A stretch of 64,000 nucleotides of DNA from an uncultured Bacteroidales bacterium (GCA_902801325.1 CADCHQ010000007.1:62001-126000); one strand, 5' to 3'; positions 44,641 to 53,728 are shown, counted from the stretch's first letter. The notes: generated from the sequence alone by a model not told the origin. Numbers and translations: made by a program.

Positions 44641-44690
44641 ATAAATTGAGAATTAAGAATCAAGAATTAAGAATTAATTCGTAATTTTGC
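44641..44690. repeat. Heptamer array between divergent GH43 and PfkB promoters
   Basis: Units AATTGAG, AATTAAG, AATCAAG, AATTAAG, AATTAAT fill the space between the opposed -7 elements at 44630-44637 and 44692-44699. Confidence 0.7.
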
Positions 44691-44691
44691 A

Positions 44692-44699
44692 GCGCTAAA
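44692..44699 (+). promoter_or_regulatory. -7 element of the PfkB-family kinase gene
   Basis: TAATTTTG matches TAnnTTTG. The leader to the ATG at 44754 is about 48 nt. Confidence 0.6.
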
Positions 44700-44753
44700 C
44701 TGTAAACGTATTTACAATTCTTATCTCTTAATTTTTAATTATAATTAAAGAAC

Positions 44754-45638
44754 ATGAACCCAGATATCATCTGCATAGGGCATATTACCCACGACCGCAT
44801 AGTGACACCCGACCGCGATGTACACATGCCTGGCGGCACTTCGTTTTATTTCTCTTATGGTCTGCGACATCTCATGGGCGACCGCAAAGACATCAACTAT
44901 CGCCTCATCACTTCCCTTGCTGAGAAGGATATGAAGTCGGTTGAAGACATGCGTCGCGAAGGCATAGAGGTGGAGGTCATCCCTAGTCGTGAAACGGTGT
45001 ACTTCGAGAACATCTATGGAGCAAACCAGAACAACCGTCGCCAACGTGTTCGTGCCAAAGCCGACCCCTTCACGCGTGAGAAGTTGGGCGACATCAGTGC
45101 CCGATATATTGTGTTAGGCACTCTGCTTGCCGATGATTTCGACCTCGATGCCTTGCGTTACCTTTCAGAACGTGGAACACTGGTAGTGGATGCTCAGGGC
45201 TATCTGCGCGAGGTGAGAGGCGAGGAAGTTCACGCCATCGACTGGAAAGAGAAGCGCGAGGCACTGCGCTATGTCGATATTCTCAAGGTCAATGAGTACG
45301 AGATTGAAGTCCTCACTGGCGTTACCGACCAACACCGCGCTTGCGAGTTGCTGGCCGAATGGGGCGTAAAGGAAGTTCTGCTTACGCTCGGCAGTTATGG
45401 TTCTGTAGTGTATGCCGACGGAAAATTCTACGACATTCCTGCCTACGACCCCTTGAACGTTGTGGATGCAACAGGATGTGGCGACACGTATGTGATGGCT
45501 TATGTCTATCGTCGCCTGTTGGGTGACGATCCTGGTCAGGCAGGTCGCTTTGCTTCGGCCGTAGCAAGCATTAAGCTTGAGGCTTCTGGTCCGTTCTGTG
45601 CCACGGAAGCCGATGCACTAGCAAGATTGAAGCCGTAA
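44754..45638 (+). CDS. PfkB-family carbohydrate/nucleoside kinase
   Basis: The 294-residue protein has the PfkB N-terminal start (ICIGHITHDRIV), the substrate-side glycines PGGTSFYFSYGL (about 27-38) and the C-terminal signature NVVDATGCGDTYVMAYVYRRL (about 240-260), with the catalytic Asp and anion hole GCGD instead of the usual GAGD. ATP-dependent phosphorylation of a sugar, sugar acid or nucleoside is expected. It is placed between a GH43-type enzyme and a sugar permease, which favours a sugar substrate. The exact one cannot be read. Confidence 0.85.
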   Translation: MNPDIICIGHITHDRIVTPDRDVHMPGGTSFYFSYGLRHLMGDRKDINYRLITSLAEKDMKSVEDMRREGIEVEVIPSRETVYFENIYGANQNNRRQRVRAKADPFTREKLGDISARYIVLGTLLADDFDLDALRYLSERGTLVVDAQGYLREVRGEEVHAIDWKEKREALRYVDILKVNEYEIEVLTGVTDQHRACELLAEWGVKEVLLTLGSYGSVVYADGKFYDIPAYDPLNVVDATGCGDTYVMAYVYRRLLGDDPGQAGRFASAVASIKLEASGPFCATEADALARLKP

Positions 45639-45646
45639 TCGAACGC

Positions 45647-45739
45647 AGGTTCGAAAGCAATAAGGCCTAGGTTCGATACGTCTCGAACCTAGGCCTTTTC
45701 GTTGAAGCCCTTAGGTGTTATTTCATAAGCATTAATGCC
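45647..45739. repeat. 22-nt-periodic array filling the gap between two stop codons
   Basis: Anchors AGG at 45647, 45669, 45691, 45713 and ATG at 45735 are exactly 22 nt apart. The array fills the whole space between the PfkB stop and the stop of the convergent MFS gene. Confidence 0.8.
45662..45697. terminator. Bidirectional terminator hairpin within the 22-nt array
   Basis: AAGGCCTAGGTTCGA (45662-45676) is perfectly complementary to 45683-45697 around TACGTC, giving a 15-bp stem with T-rich flanks. Two neighbouring array units in opposite orientation create it. Confidence 0.8.
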
Positions 45740-46984
45740 CTATCCTCTTGCTTGTCTACGAGCATATAGGAAGACGACGAGATATCCCACGAGAGGGATG
45801 AGGAAGGGAAGGATGAGCGAACCCGATGCATCTGCCATCAAAGCCATCAAAAGGAAACCACAACCACCCACGGGAGTCATCATCAACAAGGAAGAGGCAC
45901 TCTTCGTGAGCGAACCCAATCCGCGAAGTGACAGGGAGAAGATGGTGGGGAACATGATGGCCTCGAAAAAGTAGTTTGCAACCAGCAAAGCCAAGGAGAA
46001 ATGGTAGTTGAGCGTCGATAGTTGACAGTTGATAATCAGGAGAGCGATGCTGATGACACTACCACAGGCACACCAGAGGAGGACACGTTGGGCAGGAATG
46101 CGACGCATAATCCAACTGCCTACGAAACGCCCACCCATGAAGATGAAGAGCGACAATCCCAGAATGTAGGAAGCATTAGCCGGCGTGAGCCATTCCATAC
46201 CCGTGGTGAAGTTAATGAAGTAACTATTGATACTTATCTCACTAACTTCGTACGCCAACAAGGCACCCAAACCGAAGAGGAATGTGCGGTTGTGGAAAAG
46301 CTTACGAAGGTTGGCAAGGCCTGAAACTTCCTCATTTGAGGATTGGACAATTTCACTATTTAACGATTGGGACGATTGTTCTTCTTCGCGCTGTATCTCA
46401 GGGAGTTGAGAACGGGAGAAGACAAGGGCAACCAGAAGCACAATAACACCCATGACCACATAAGGGAGGGAGACATCGGCACCACTGCCACTGAAGAGCA
46501 ATCCGCCCACCACGATGGGAGCAAGGGCCGAACCCATGCCATTGAACGACTGGGAAAGATTGAGTCGACTGCTTGCCGTCTCCTTGGGACCAAGTTCCGT
46601 GGCATAGGGATTTGCAGCCGTTTCGAGGAATACGAGTCCACATGCAATAACGAACAGGGCCACAAGATAGCCACTGAAAGAGTTTGCCCACGTGCCAGGA
46701 ACAAAGAGGAATGCACCTATGGCATAGAGCAAGAGGCCTGTGACCACACCACGCTTGTACCCTACTTTATTGATAAGCAATCCTGCAGGAATAGCCATCA
46801 GGAAATAACCCAGATAGGTGGTAACTTGTACCAGCGAAGACTGGGTGATGGAGATGTTTAACTCGGTTTGAAAATGCTTGTTCAGCACATCCAGTATGGC
46901 GCGTGCAAAACCCCAAAGGAAGAACAATGAGGTGATGAGCACAAACGGCACCACATAACGGCGTTCGGTTAAAGATGATTTCAT
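45740..46984 (-). CDS. MFS sugar permease, FucP/glucose-galactose family
   Basis: The 414-residue protein has about twelve hydrophobic segments. It has the FucP-type start FVLITSLFFLWGFARAILDVLNKHFQTEL and the segment FLETAANPYATELGP typical of sugar:proton symporters of this family. It should import a hexose or similar monosaccharide through the inner membrane. Two short foreign-looking runs are present: QSLNSEIVQSSNEE in the central cytoplasmic loop (nt 46331-46380) and INCQLSTLNY between two C-terminal helices (nt 46003-46040). Both coincide with 7/8-nt repeat DNA. The gene is convergent with the PfkB kinase, so it is not in the same operon. Confidence 0.88.
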   Translation of the reverse strand: MKSSLTERRYVVPFVLITSLFFLWGFARAILDVLNKHFQTELNISITQSSLVQVTTYLGYFLMAIPAGLLINKVGYKRGVVTGLLLYAIGAFLFVPGTWANSFSGYLVALFVIACGLVFLETAANPYATELGPKETASSRLNLSQSFNGMGSALAPIVVGGLLFSGSGADVSLPYVVMGVIVLLVALVFSRSQLPEIQREEEQSSQSLNSEIVQSSNEEVSGLANLRKLFHNRTFLFGLGALLAYEVSEISINSYFINFTTGMEWLTPANASYILGLSLFIFMGGRFVGSWIMRRIPAQRVLLWCACGSVISIALLIINCQLSTLNYHFSLALLVANYFFEAIMFPTIFSLSLRGLGSLTKSASSLLMMTPVGGCGFLLMALMADASGSLILPFLIPLVGYLVVFLYARRQARG

Positions 46985-46996
46985 AGATTTTAAAAA

Positions 46997-47034
46997 TCAG
47001 GCCCCTCTCCCGACCTCCCCCGAGGGGGAGAGCC
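46997..47034. repeat. GC-rich palindromic element
   Basis: CCCCTCTCCCGACCTCCCCC then GAGGGGGAGAG is a clean copy of the GC-rich palindrome family. It lies between the TolC stop and the MFS start. Confidence 0.65.
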
Positions 47035-47136
47035 TTGCCTAAAACGCGAAGGACAAGGGCACAATTATATTCAATATTTCAACATTCAATAGTTAATGGA
47101 AGAATTCTTCACTCTTTACTCTTCACTAGCAAAGCG

Positions 47137-48498
47137 CTATTGCGCTCGCGCAGAAGTTTTCCTCCTATACTCCGCCAAGCGAACCTGATAGGTGGCGAGG
47201 GCATCAGAGAGTTGACTGCGGGCTTGGCGATTGAGCGTCTCGGCATCAAGAAGGTCGGAAAGCAAGAGAGTGCCAGCTTTGTACTGGTCAGTGGACATAC
47301 GCAGGTTCTCTTCTGCTGATTCCACGCTGGCGCGGGCGATGTCAATCTGACGATATGCCTCGGAAAGATTGCTCCACGACGACTCCACGTCTACGACCAA
47401 CTGCTCACGCACGTCCTGAGCCTGATTGCGGCTTTGCTCCAACTTCATCTGTGTGCGACGGATGGCATGCTTGCCTCCCCACCACTCCATGATGGGCACT
47501 GAGATGGTTCCGAAGACGAGGCCATTGGTTTGGTTCGTATCCATATATTTGCGGACGTTATCCGAGAAACCACCAAAGCCCATGTTGTAGCCCATAGCGC
47601 CAACGGCCACGGTGGGCAGATACTTGCCACGTTCGAGACGCATTTGCCACTGATTGGCCTCGACCTGCTTCTCGAGCAGAGCTGTCTCCTCACGATTGGC
47701 AACAGCTTCGGAGGCTTCCACACGCACGTCGGCAGGGTTAACGGCTATGGGCATCGTACTTGTTTCGATGTCTATCGTCTCGCCCGACTTACCGATTTGT
47801 TGAGCCAGCAGCAAGAGGAGCACATGTTCGGCATTCTCCAGTTTCAGGCGATTGGAGGCCAACTCCTGTTGACGCAATTCCACGCGAAGCAAGTCGTTGC
47901 GTGTGGTCACGCCGGCATTGACGTAATTGGTCACGAGGTCACAAACGGCATCCAACTGTTTCTCAGCCGCCTCAATGGTCCCAAGGTTGTAACGTACAGA
48001 GGCAATCTGCCAATAGCACTCCGTCACCTTCTGCAGGACATCCTTCTCTTGCATGCGCAGTTGCAGTTCGGCGGCTTCCTCTCCTATCTTAGCCAACTTA
48101 TTGCCAGCACGTATCTGTCCTCCGGCAAAGATGGGTTGTGTCAGTGAGATGTTAGCGGAATAGCCACGATTGAACTCGCTATATGAGAAGGGTGCACCAA
48201 TGTATGCTGCAAACTCAGGGTTAATGGCGGCTATCTCCATGGGCACTGTCCCCTCGCCCTTCACCATCTCGTCAAAGGCACGGAAAGCCAACAGATTCGC
48301 CTTAATGTCAGGAAAATACTTGGTGAAGGCCTCTTTGCGTTGTTCCTTTGCCATCTCTATCTCGAGTGCGGCATTTCGCAATGTGAGGTTGTGCTGTCTT
48401 GCCAACTCCAGGCACTGAGGCAAAGTCAACGTTTCGGCAGAGGCATTGAGCCAAGGAGATAATAAGGCAATGAGAAATATCGATATTATGGATTTCAT
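47137..48498 (-). CDS. TolC-family outer-membrane efflux channel
   Basis: The 453-residue protein has a signal peptide (to NASAE). Two TolC-type repeats follow, beginning TLTLPQCLELARQHNLTLRNAALEIEMAKEQRKEA and, in the second half, LSEAYRQIDIARASVESAEENLRMSTDQYKAGTLLLSDLLDAETLNRQARSQL. Long helices with heptad leucines fit the periplasmic tunnel. It is the exit duct of the efflux system encoded upstream. Its ATG overlaps the RND stop by 4 nt, so the genes are coupled. Confidence 0.92.
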   Translation of the reverse strand: MKSIISIFLIALLSPWLNASAETLTLPQCLELARQHNLTLRNAALEIEMAKEQRKEAFTKYFPDIKANLLAFRAFDEMVKGEGTVPMEIAAINPEFAAYIGAPFSYSEFNRGYSANISLTQPIFAGGQIRAGNKLAKIGEEAAELQLRMQEKDVLQKVTECYWQIASVRYNLGTIEAAEKQLDAVCDLVTNYVNAGVTTRNDLLRVELRQQELASNRLKLENAEHVLLLLLAQQIGKSGETIDIETSTMPIAVNPADVRVEASEAVANREETALLEKQVEANQWQMRLERGKYLPTVAVGAMGYNMGFGGFSDNVRKYMDTNQTNGLVFGTISVPIMEWWGGKHAIRRTQMKLEQSRNQAQDVREQLVVDVESSWSNLSEAYRQIDIARASVESAEENLRMSTDQYKAGTLLLSDLLDAETLNRQARSQLSDALATYQVRLAEYRRKTSARAQ

Positions 48499-51400
48499 GA
48501 CTTTGGAGTATTTGTCGGAGTACTTCGATTACTCGGAATTCTCAATTTGTTTGGGGTCTTATTATTCAACTTCCAATAAACCACAGGCAGGACGGTAACA
48601 ACGAGGATGAGCGTACCGATACCACCGGCAAAGATGGTGATACCAACAGGCATCCAGAACGACGAACCCGCGATAATCATGGGGATGACGCCTACTGCTG
48701 TTGTTGCCGTTGTAAGGAAGATGGGCACCATGCGTCGGCGACCTGCGTCGAAGGCAGCATCCTTTGCCGTCCATCCCTCCTGCATGCGTTGGTCGGCATG
48801 TTCGAAGATAAGGATTTCGTTACGCATAATAATACCCATGAGGGTGATGAATCCGAACAGACTGGTCAAGCCCAGCGTGCGATTGGCAATCCACAGACCG
48901 AGCATAGCACCAGGCAGACTCAGGGAGATGGCAACCATGCAGAGAATGGTGATGCCGAAGTGCTTAAAGTTGAACAGGATAAAGAAGAAGATGATGACCA
49001 GTGCGATACCTATGCCTGCTGCAATTTGAGGAAGCATCTCGTTGTTTAGTTCCACTTCTCCACCGACCTCACTGCGCACACCATGAGGCAGTTTCATGTC
49101 CTTCATGATGTTTTGTATCTGCGTCTGAATAGGTGCAGCCAGCACATTGCGCTTACCCTCGGCCGTGACGCTGACGCATCGTTCGCCGTTGCGATGCACA
49201 ATCTTTGCCTGCGTCCATGTGGGACTCACCTGAGCCACCTGTCTGAGCGACAGGCTCTGTCCTGTGGGTGTAGTGAGATAGGTATTACCCAAATCACCCA
49301 GTTGCATGTGTTGTGTAGATTCGTCCTTCACAACAATAGGCACTTCATAGTCGCCTTCCCAAATGCTTCCCACCTGCATCTCACCCGTCTGCAACATCAG
49401 TTGCAACTGAGCGGTAGTGCGGTTGATGCCTAACTGAGCCGAAGCCACGGGGTCGAGGTTGACCTCCATGATAGGATGAGGCTGATCATAGTCGGTACGC
49501 ACCCACTCTATGCCAGGAATGCGACGCATCTCGGCCATGAGAATTTCTGCCGCACGATTCAGGCTGTCAAGGTTCTCGCCATAGAATCGGTATTCGTGAG
49601 TTGGCACATACAAGAAGTCCATCTGCTTGAAGCGCACGTAAGCATTGGGCCAGTGGTTACTCCATTCAGGAGCATAGTCGTTGAGCATGCCAAAGGTAGT
49701 CTCTATGTCGGGCGTGTTCACGATAAGTTGGGCAAAGTTGCGACCACCTATCTGAGGGGCATAAGACACTTGGAAACGCGGACTGCTGCATCCGATGAAC
49801 GAGGTGACGCTTGTCACGCGCTTGTCGCGCATCAGCACATTACGCATCGAATCGGCAATCTCTCGTGTGTGTTCCAGACCTTCACCTTCAGGAAGGAAGA
49901 TTTCGACGGCAAACTGGTTGCGGTCGGCATAGGGGAACTGGCGCATCTTCAAACGTGGGAAAATGAGACTGGACAAGACGACCAGCACCACAGCCCCAAT
50001 CATGGTGATAGTAGGATGCTTGAACGTCCACTTCAGGCATTTCTCATAGAACACCTGCACGCGGTCAGTCAGTTTCATCTTGCCCTCCTTGGGCTTGTCC
50101 ACCTTCTTTATCAGGGCTGCGTCCAGTACGGGGATGACCATCACAGCCACCAACAACGACACCATCAAGTTGATGGTCATGGTTGTGGGGAATAGTTGTA
50201 TCACGTCGTGGGCTTCACCACGCATAGTCATGATTAGGGGATAGAATATGGCACAGATACAGACGGTGGCTAGCATCATGGGTGCAAAATACTGCTGAAC
50301 AGCACGCACAGCCGACTCCCTTCGTCCCATGCCCTTGCCCAAGTATTCGAGATAGCCGTCGATTACCACGATGCTATTGTCCACAATCATTCCAAGTACC
50401 ACAATGAGACAAGCCAGTGTGATGGTGTTCAAAGGGATACCCAGAGCATACATGATGCCCGTGGAGGTGAATGTACTCAGGGGGATGGTGATGGCGGCCA
50501 CGATGGCACTGCGCACAGGGAACAGAATCATCATCACTAGAACGATGATGAGCATGGAGACGAAGAGGTCACGCAGGAAGTCATGAACCGAGTCGCCCAC
50601 CACCTTCGGCTGGTCGGTGATGCGACGAATCTCCACGTCGTCGGGCAGATAGTCTTGCTTAAACTGGTTGATGACCTCGTCCACCTCCTCGCCATAGGCC
50701 ACGATATTGTTGCCGTTGGCCATCTCCAGCGAGAGCAACACGCAACGGTTGCCGTTGTTCTCCACATAGCTTACCGACGTGTCGTATTCACGCTTCACAG
50801 TGGCGATATCTCGCACGCGAACTATCTTATTATTGCTCGAGAAGATGATTTGGTTCATCAACTCCTCCTCGCTGCTCTGCGTGGGACTCACGTGCAGTTG
50901 TATGTTCTGTTCCTGACCCGTCACACTTCCCGCCGTTGTGGTCAGTCCCTGTCCGCTAATAGCTTGCATCAGTGCAGCCTGACCAATGCCGTAGGCGGCC
51001 AGTCGTTCGCGGTCGACGTACAGGGTCAGTTGTTCCTTCACCTCGCCGTATTGGCGCACGTTCGACACCGACTTCACGCGTCGCAGGCAATCGGCAAGTT
51101 CGTCGCTGTACTGTTGCAACTCGCGGTAGCTGCGTTGCTGACTCTCCACGGTCAGGAGCAGGGCGCAAGCGTCGCCAAAGTCGTCGTTCACGATCAAGGC
51201 CACTACCCCACTGGGGAGTTGGCTCTTGAAGGTGTTCAGTCCGTGCTTCAACTTGCTCCACACCTCGTCCTTGTTATTCACGTAGTCTTGCAGTTGTACC
51301 ATCACCAGGCACATGCCGTTCTGGCTCGTGGTGGTGGTCTTCTTGCGCATCACCTCCTTGTAGGTAAACAGGTAGCGCTCCAAGGGTTTAGCCACCTGGG

Positions 51401-51593
51401 CCTCCACCTCCTCGCTCGTGGCGCCAGGCATCACGGCTACTACCAGTCCTTGGCGGACTGTGTAGGCAGGGAACTCGTCCTTCGGCATCTTATACATGCC
51501 ATACAGACCGAACGCCAGCAACAGCGTAGTGATGACGATGGTTATGCGGTAGTTATTCACAGGCCATGCGGCCCAACTTTTGTTCCAATTCAT
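48495..51593 (-). CDS. RND-family inner-membrane efflux transporter
   Basis: From the ATG at 51593 the protein has 1032 residues, the normal RND length; the upstream start at 51608 would use repeat DNA. It has a first helix (NNYRITIVITTLLLAFGLYGMYKMP), two large periplasmic loops and twelve membrane segments. TM4 carries the RND motif GMIVDNSIVVIDGYLEYLGKG; the Asp there belongs to the proton relay. The C-terminal half repeats this with GFITLMGIIMRNEILIFEHADQRM. It resembles the HAE-1/AcrB group but could also fall in heavy-metal or organic-cation subgroups. It expels hydrophobic compounds with the adaptor and TolC channel of the same operon. Confidence 0.92.
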   Translation of the reverse strand: MNWNKSWAAWPVNNYRITIVITTLLLAFGLYGMYKMPKDEFPAYTVRQGLVVAVMPGATSEEVEAQVAKPLERYLFTYKEVMRKKTTTTSQNGMCLVMVQLQDYVNNKDEVWSKLKHGLNTFKSQLPSGVVALIVNDDFGDACALLLTVESQQRSYRELQQYSDELADCLRRVKSVSNVRQYGEVKEQLTLYVDRERLAAYGIGQAALMQAISGQGLTTTAGSVTGQEQNIQLHVSPTQSSEEELMNQIIFSSNNKIVRVRDIATVKREYDTSVSYVENNGNRCVLLSLEMANGNNIVAYGEEVDEVINQFKQDYLPDDVEIRRITDQPKVVGDSVHDFLRDLFVSMLIIVLVMMILFPVRSAIVAAITIPLSTFTSTGIMYALGIPLNTITLACLIVVLGMIVDNSIVVIDGYLEYLGKGMGRRESAVRAVQQYFAPMMLATVCICAIFYPLIMTMRGEAHDVIQLFPTTMTINLMVSLLVAVMVIPVLDAALIKKVDKPKEGKMKLTDRVQVFYEKCLKWTFKHPTITMIGAVVLVVLSSLIFPRLKMRQFPYADRNQFAVEIFLPEGEGLEHTREIADSMRNVLMRDKRVTSVTSFIGCSSPRFQVSYAPQIGGRNFAQLIVNTPDIETTFGMLNDYAPEWSNHWPNAYVRFKQMDFLYVPTHEYRFYGENLDSLNRAAEILMAEMRRIPGIEWVRTDYDQPHPIMEVNLDPVASAQLGINRTTAQLQLMLQTGEMQVGSIWEGDYEVPIVVKDESTQHMQLGDLGNTYLTTPTGQSLSLRQVAQVSPTWTQAKIVHRNGERCVSVTAEGKRNVLAAPIQTQIQNIMKDMKLPHGVRSEVGGEVELNNEMLPQIAAGIGIALVIIFFFILFNFKHFGITILCMVAISLSLPGAMLGLWIANRTLGLTSLFGFITLMGIIMRNEILIFEHADQRMQEGWTAKDAAFDAGRRRMVPIFLTTATTAVGVIPMIIAGSSFWMPVGITIFAGGIGTLILVVTVLPVVYWKLNNKTPNKLRIPSNRSTPTNTPKS

Positions 51594-51692
51594 TATTTCA
51601 ATGTACAATTTACTATTTACAATTTACAATTTATGTACCACTCAACCGAGCGGTTAATTGTTAATTGTGAACTGTGAATTATCAATTGTCAA
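51594..51692. repeat. Two heptamer arrays in the adaptor-transporter spacer
   Basis: One array (units like ACAATTT) covers about 51603-51632. A second (units TTAATTG, TGAACTG, TGAATTA, TCAATTG) covers about 51652-51692. They flank CCACTCAACCGAGCGG. The adaptor stop codon lies inside the second array. Confidence 0.65.
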
Positions 51693-52715
51693 TTATCCAT
51701 TGCCAAACGCAATTGGAGTTCCCTCCCCCACTTTCTGATAACCTTCCACTATCACTTCGTCGCCCTCTGACAAACCCGACTCTATGACCACACGGTTACC
51801 AGTGGTCTCGCCGATGGTTACGTTAGTACGATGGGCCTTGCCGTTCTTCGCCGTCCACACGAACAGTTGCTTGTCACTCGCCTCCTGCACGGCCTGCACG
51901 GGCAATGCAATCTTCTTCTCCTCGAAGCCCTTCTTACCCATTGTCACGCGAGCCACCATGCCAGGCAACAGGCGATGACCAGGATTCTGTACGTTGATAC
52001 GGATGTCATAGGTATGCGTCAAGGCATCGGCCGAAACACCCTTCTCTATTCTTCCGCCCTGGAAGGTTTCGCCCTGCAAAGCATCCACAGTAATCTGCGT
52101 GGGAGTTTCGCTCTCAATGGCTGAAATCTCGCGCTCGGGAATGGCTACACGCACCTTCACACGGTCTATTGACAAGATGGTCAGCACAGGTTCGGAAGGT
52201 AACACTGTCTCGCCCACGTTCATGATCTTCGAACCAACGACACCACTCACGGGCGCAAATATGCGACAGTCCTCCAAGTTCTTCTTCGCCATATCATAGG
52301 CCGACTGAGCTTGCTGCAACTTGCTCTCCACCTCCACCCACTTAATGTCGGGCAACGACTGGGTCTCGTGCAGCATCTTCATTCTCGCCTGGGCGTCCTG
52401 AGCTTGGTCCAACGCCGCCTTCGTCGTCATGAGCGTGTTGCGAGCCTGCGTCTCATCGATGACGGCCAGCAACTGGCCTCTCCTCACGCTCTGTCCTTCG
52501 CTCACGTTCAGCGTCTTCAACATAGCCATGCCCGTGAAACTGACGGTAGTGGAAGACTCCTCCTCCACCACGCCCACATAGGGCAACTGGGCATAATTAC
52601 TGGAGGGCACCGCGCGTTCTACTTTCACACCGATGGTCTCCTCCACCCCCTTCTCCTGCTTGTTGCCACAAGCCACCAGCAGGCAGGAAGCCAAACACAA
52701 TATCAACTTTTTCAT
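51693..52715 (-). CDS. RND efflux membrane-fusion (adaptor) lipoprotein
   Basis: The ATG at 52715 gives a 340-residue lipoprotein with lipobox LLVAC; the longer frame crosses the promoter and is rejected. Domains in order are a lipoyl-like half (STTVSFTGMAMLKTLNVSEGQSVRRGQLLAVID), a helical hairpin (about 95-150), the second lipoyl half (CRIFAPVSGVVGSKIMNVGETVLP), a beta-barrel (VKVRVAIPEREISAIE) and a membrane-proximal domain (ALPVQAVQEASDKQLFVW). It links the RND pump to TolC in the periplasm. It is the first gene of the operon. Confidence 0.92.
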   Translation of the reverse strand: MKKLILCLASCLLVACGNKQEKGVEETIGVKVERAVPSSNYAQLPYVGVVEEESSTTVSFTGMAMLKTLNVSEGQSVRRGQLLAVIDETQARNTLMTTKAALDQAQDAQARMKMLHETQSLPDIKWVEVESKLQQAQSAYDMAKKNLEDCRIFAPVSGVVGSKIMNVGETVLPSEPVLTILSIDRVKVRVAIPEREISAIESETPTQITVDALQGETFQGGRIEKGVSADALTHTYDIRINVQNPGHRLLPGMVARVTMGKKGFEEKKIALPVQAVQEASDKQLFVWTAKNGKAHRTNVTIGETTGNRVVIESGLSEGDEVIVEGYQKVGEGTPIAFGNG

Positions 52716-52747
52716 TATACGATATTTATTCTTTTCAATTTTGCTTG

Positions 52748-52778
52748 CAAAATTACATAAAAACTCGGATATACCAAA
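52748..52778 (-). promoter_or_regulatory. Promoter of the efflux operon
   Basis: The minus strand has TTTG (52778-52775), 19 nt, then TAATTTTG (52755-52748). Both elements and spacing match the Bacteroidota consensus. The leader is about 30 nt. Confidence 0.75.
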
Positions 52779-52872
52779 ATTCATTAACATATTAGTATAC
52801 AGAACCATGCGAACAAACACCCCTAAGTCAATAAAAAACAACGACAACTCGAACAGAATGCAACCACAAAAC

Positions 52873-52903
52873 AGAATCAGGAGACCCAAAGGTTCCTGAT
52901 TCT
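52873..52903 (-). terminator. Hairpin after the STM3941-type gene
   Basis: AGAATCAGGA (52873-52882) is a perfect complement of 52894-52903. Only a short T-run follows on the minus strand, so termination may be weak. Confidence 0.5.
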
Positions 52904-52999
52904 ATAAGAAAACTTGGAATTTAGTGAAATTATCAGATGAGCAGAGCCAAACTTGTTTGAGCGTTGTCATGACAATGAGTAAATCTCGTAAATCGGAAT

Positions 53000-53497
53000 T
53001 TACTTTGTCAGCCTCATGTTTAGCAAATCACACAATTCCTGCGGCTTTATGTTGAGGCCATCTGCTGGCAAGGATTCCTGAACCCCAGCTATACTTTCAT
53101 TCAACTTCCGAATTGTGCGACCTGCGCTGCTTGCATCACTCATCTTCTGAAACTCTACTTCTTTCTTATATTTTATCCCTATCTGTTTAGATGACGTCAC
53201 ATTGATCAGATAGAATTCTTCCACATCTGCAAAACGAACCTCCCATTTCTTCATTCCGCTATCCATCAAAACAGATTCGTCTGTAATGATATAATAGGCT
53301 TTGTGACTGATTCTTTCTCTCAGTATGAGAAATAACAAGAAAAGTCCACCTCCGCCAAAGAATATGATGCCTGTCCATACAATGAATGAATGTTCTCCAT
53401 GCAGAAGCATGTTAATTCCCATTGCAACAAACACAAAACATACAGCCATCAAGGCTATGTTTTTCCAAATTGAATGATATATTCTAATCTCTCTCAT
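53000..53497 (-). CDS. STM3941-type membrane protein (PH-like domain)
   Basis: The 165-residue protein begins MREIRIYHSIWKN and has two membrane segments (about 13-33 and 38-58). A soluble part follows with YYIITDESVLMDSGMKKWEVRFADVEEFYLI. This arrangement and the start resemble proteins annotated STM3941 family, which have a pleckstrin-homology-like beta-rich domain. Function unknown. It stands alone between the thr operon and the efflux operon. Confidence 0.6.
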   Translation of the reverse strand: MREIRIYHSIWKNIALMAVCFVFVAMGINMLLHGEHSFIVWTGIIFFGGGGLFLLFLILRERISHKAYYIITDESVLMDSGMKKWEVRFADVEEFYLINVTSSKQIGIKYKKEVEFQKMSDASSAGRTIRKLNESIAGVQESLPADGLNIKPQELCDLLNMRLTK

Positions 53498-53618
53498 AAA
53501 TCCCGATTTATCTGACTAGAAAGATACGATTAAGCGAGTGAAGGCATAAATTAATTTGATGTTTTCCTAGCGCGAGTATCTAAGACCAAAGGGCAAAATT
53601 ACAAAAGGATTTTCATTC

Positions 53619-53728
53619 AGCAAAATGGTACAAGGTACTTCGAACAAGCGTTCGAGCAACCGCGAACAAGGGCACGAGGCGATGCGAACAAGGGCACGCT
53701 GCACATGCTTTGCACGCGATGCATCACA
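53619..53728. repeat. 22-nt-periodic array at the thrC 3' end
   Basis: CGAACAAG occurs at 53641, 53663 and 53685, exactly 22 nt apart, with degenerate units on either side. The last unit reaches the stop codon of thrC at 53724. Confidence 0.7.

Noticed and set aside
52716..52889. 58-residue extension of the efflux adaptor
   Set aside because: It crosses the TTTG-N19-TAATTTTG promoter, and the lipoprotein signal starts at 52715.
53000..53497. Toxin or immunity gene next to the efflux operon
   Set aside because: The two helices and PH-like soluble part match an STM3941-type protein; no toxin motif and no partner gene.
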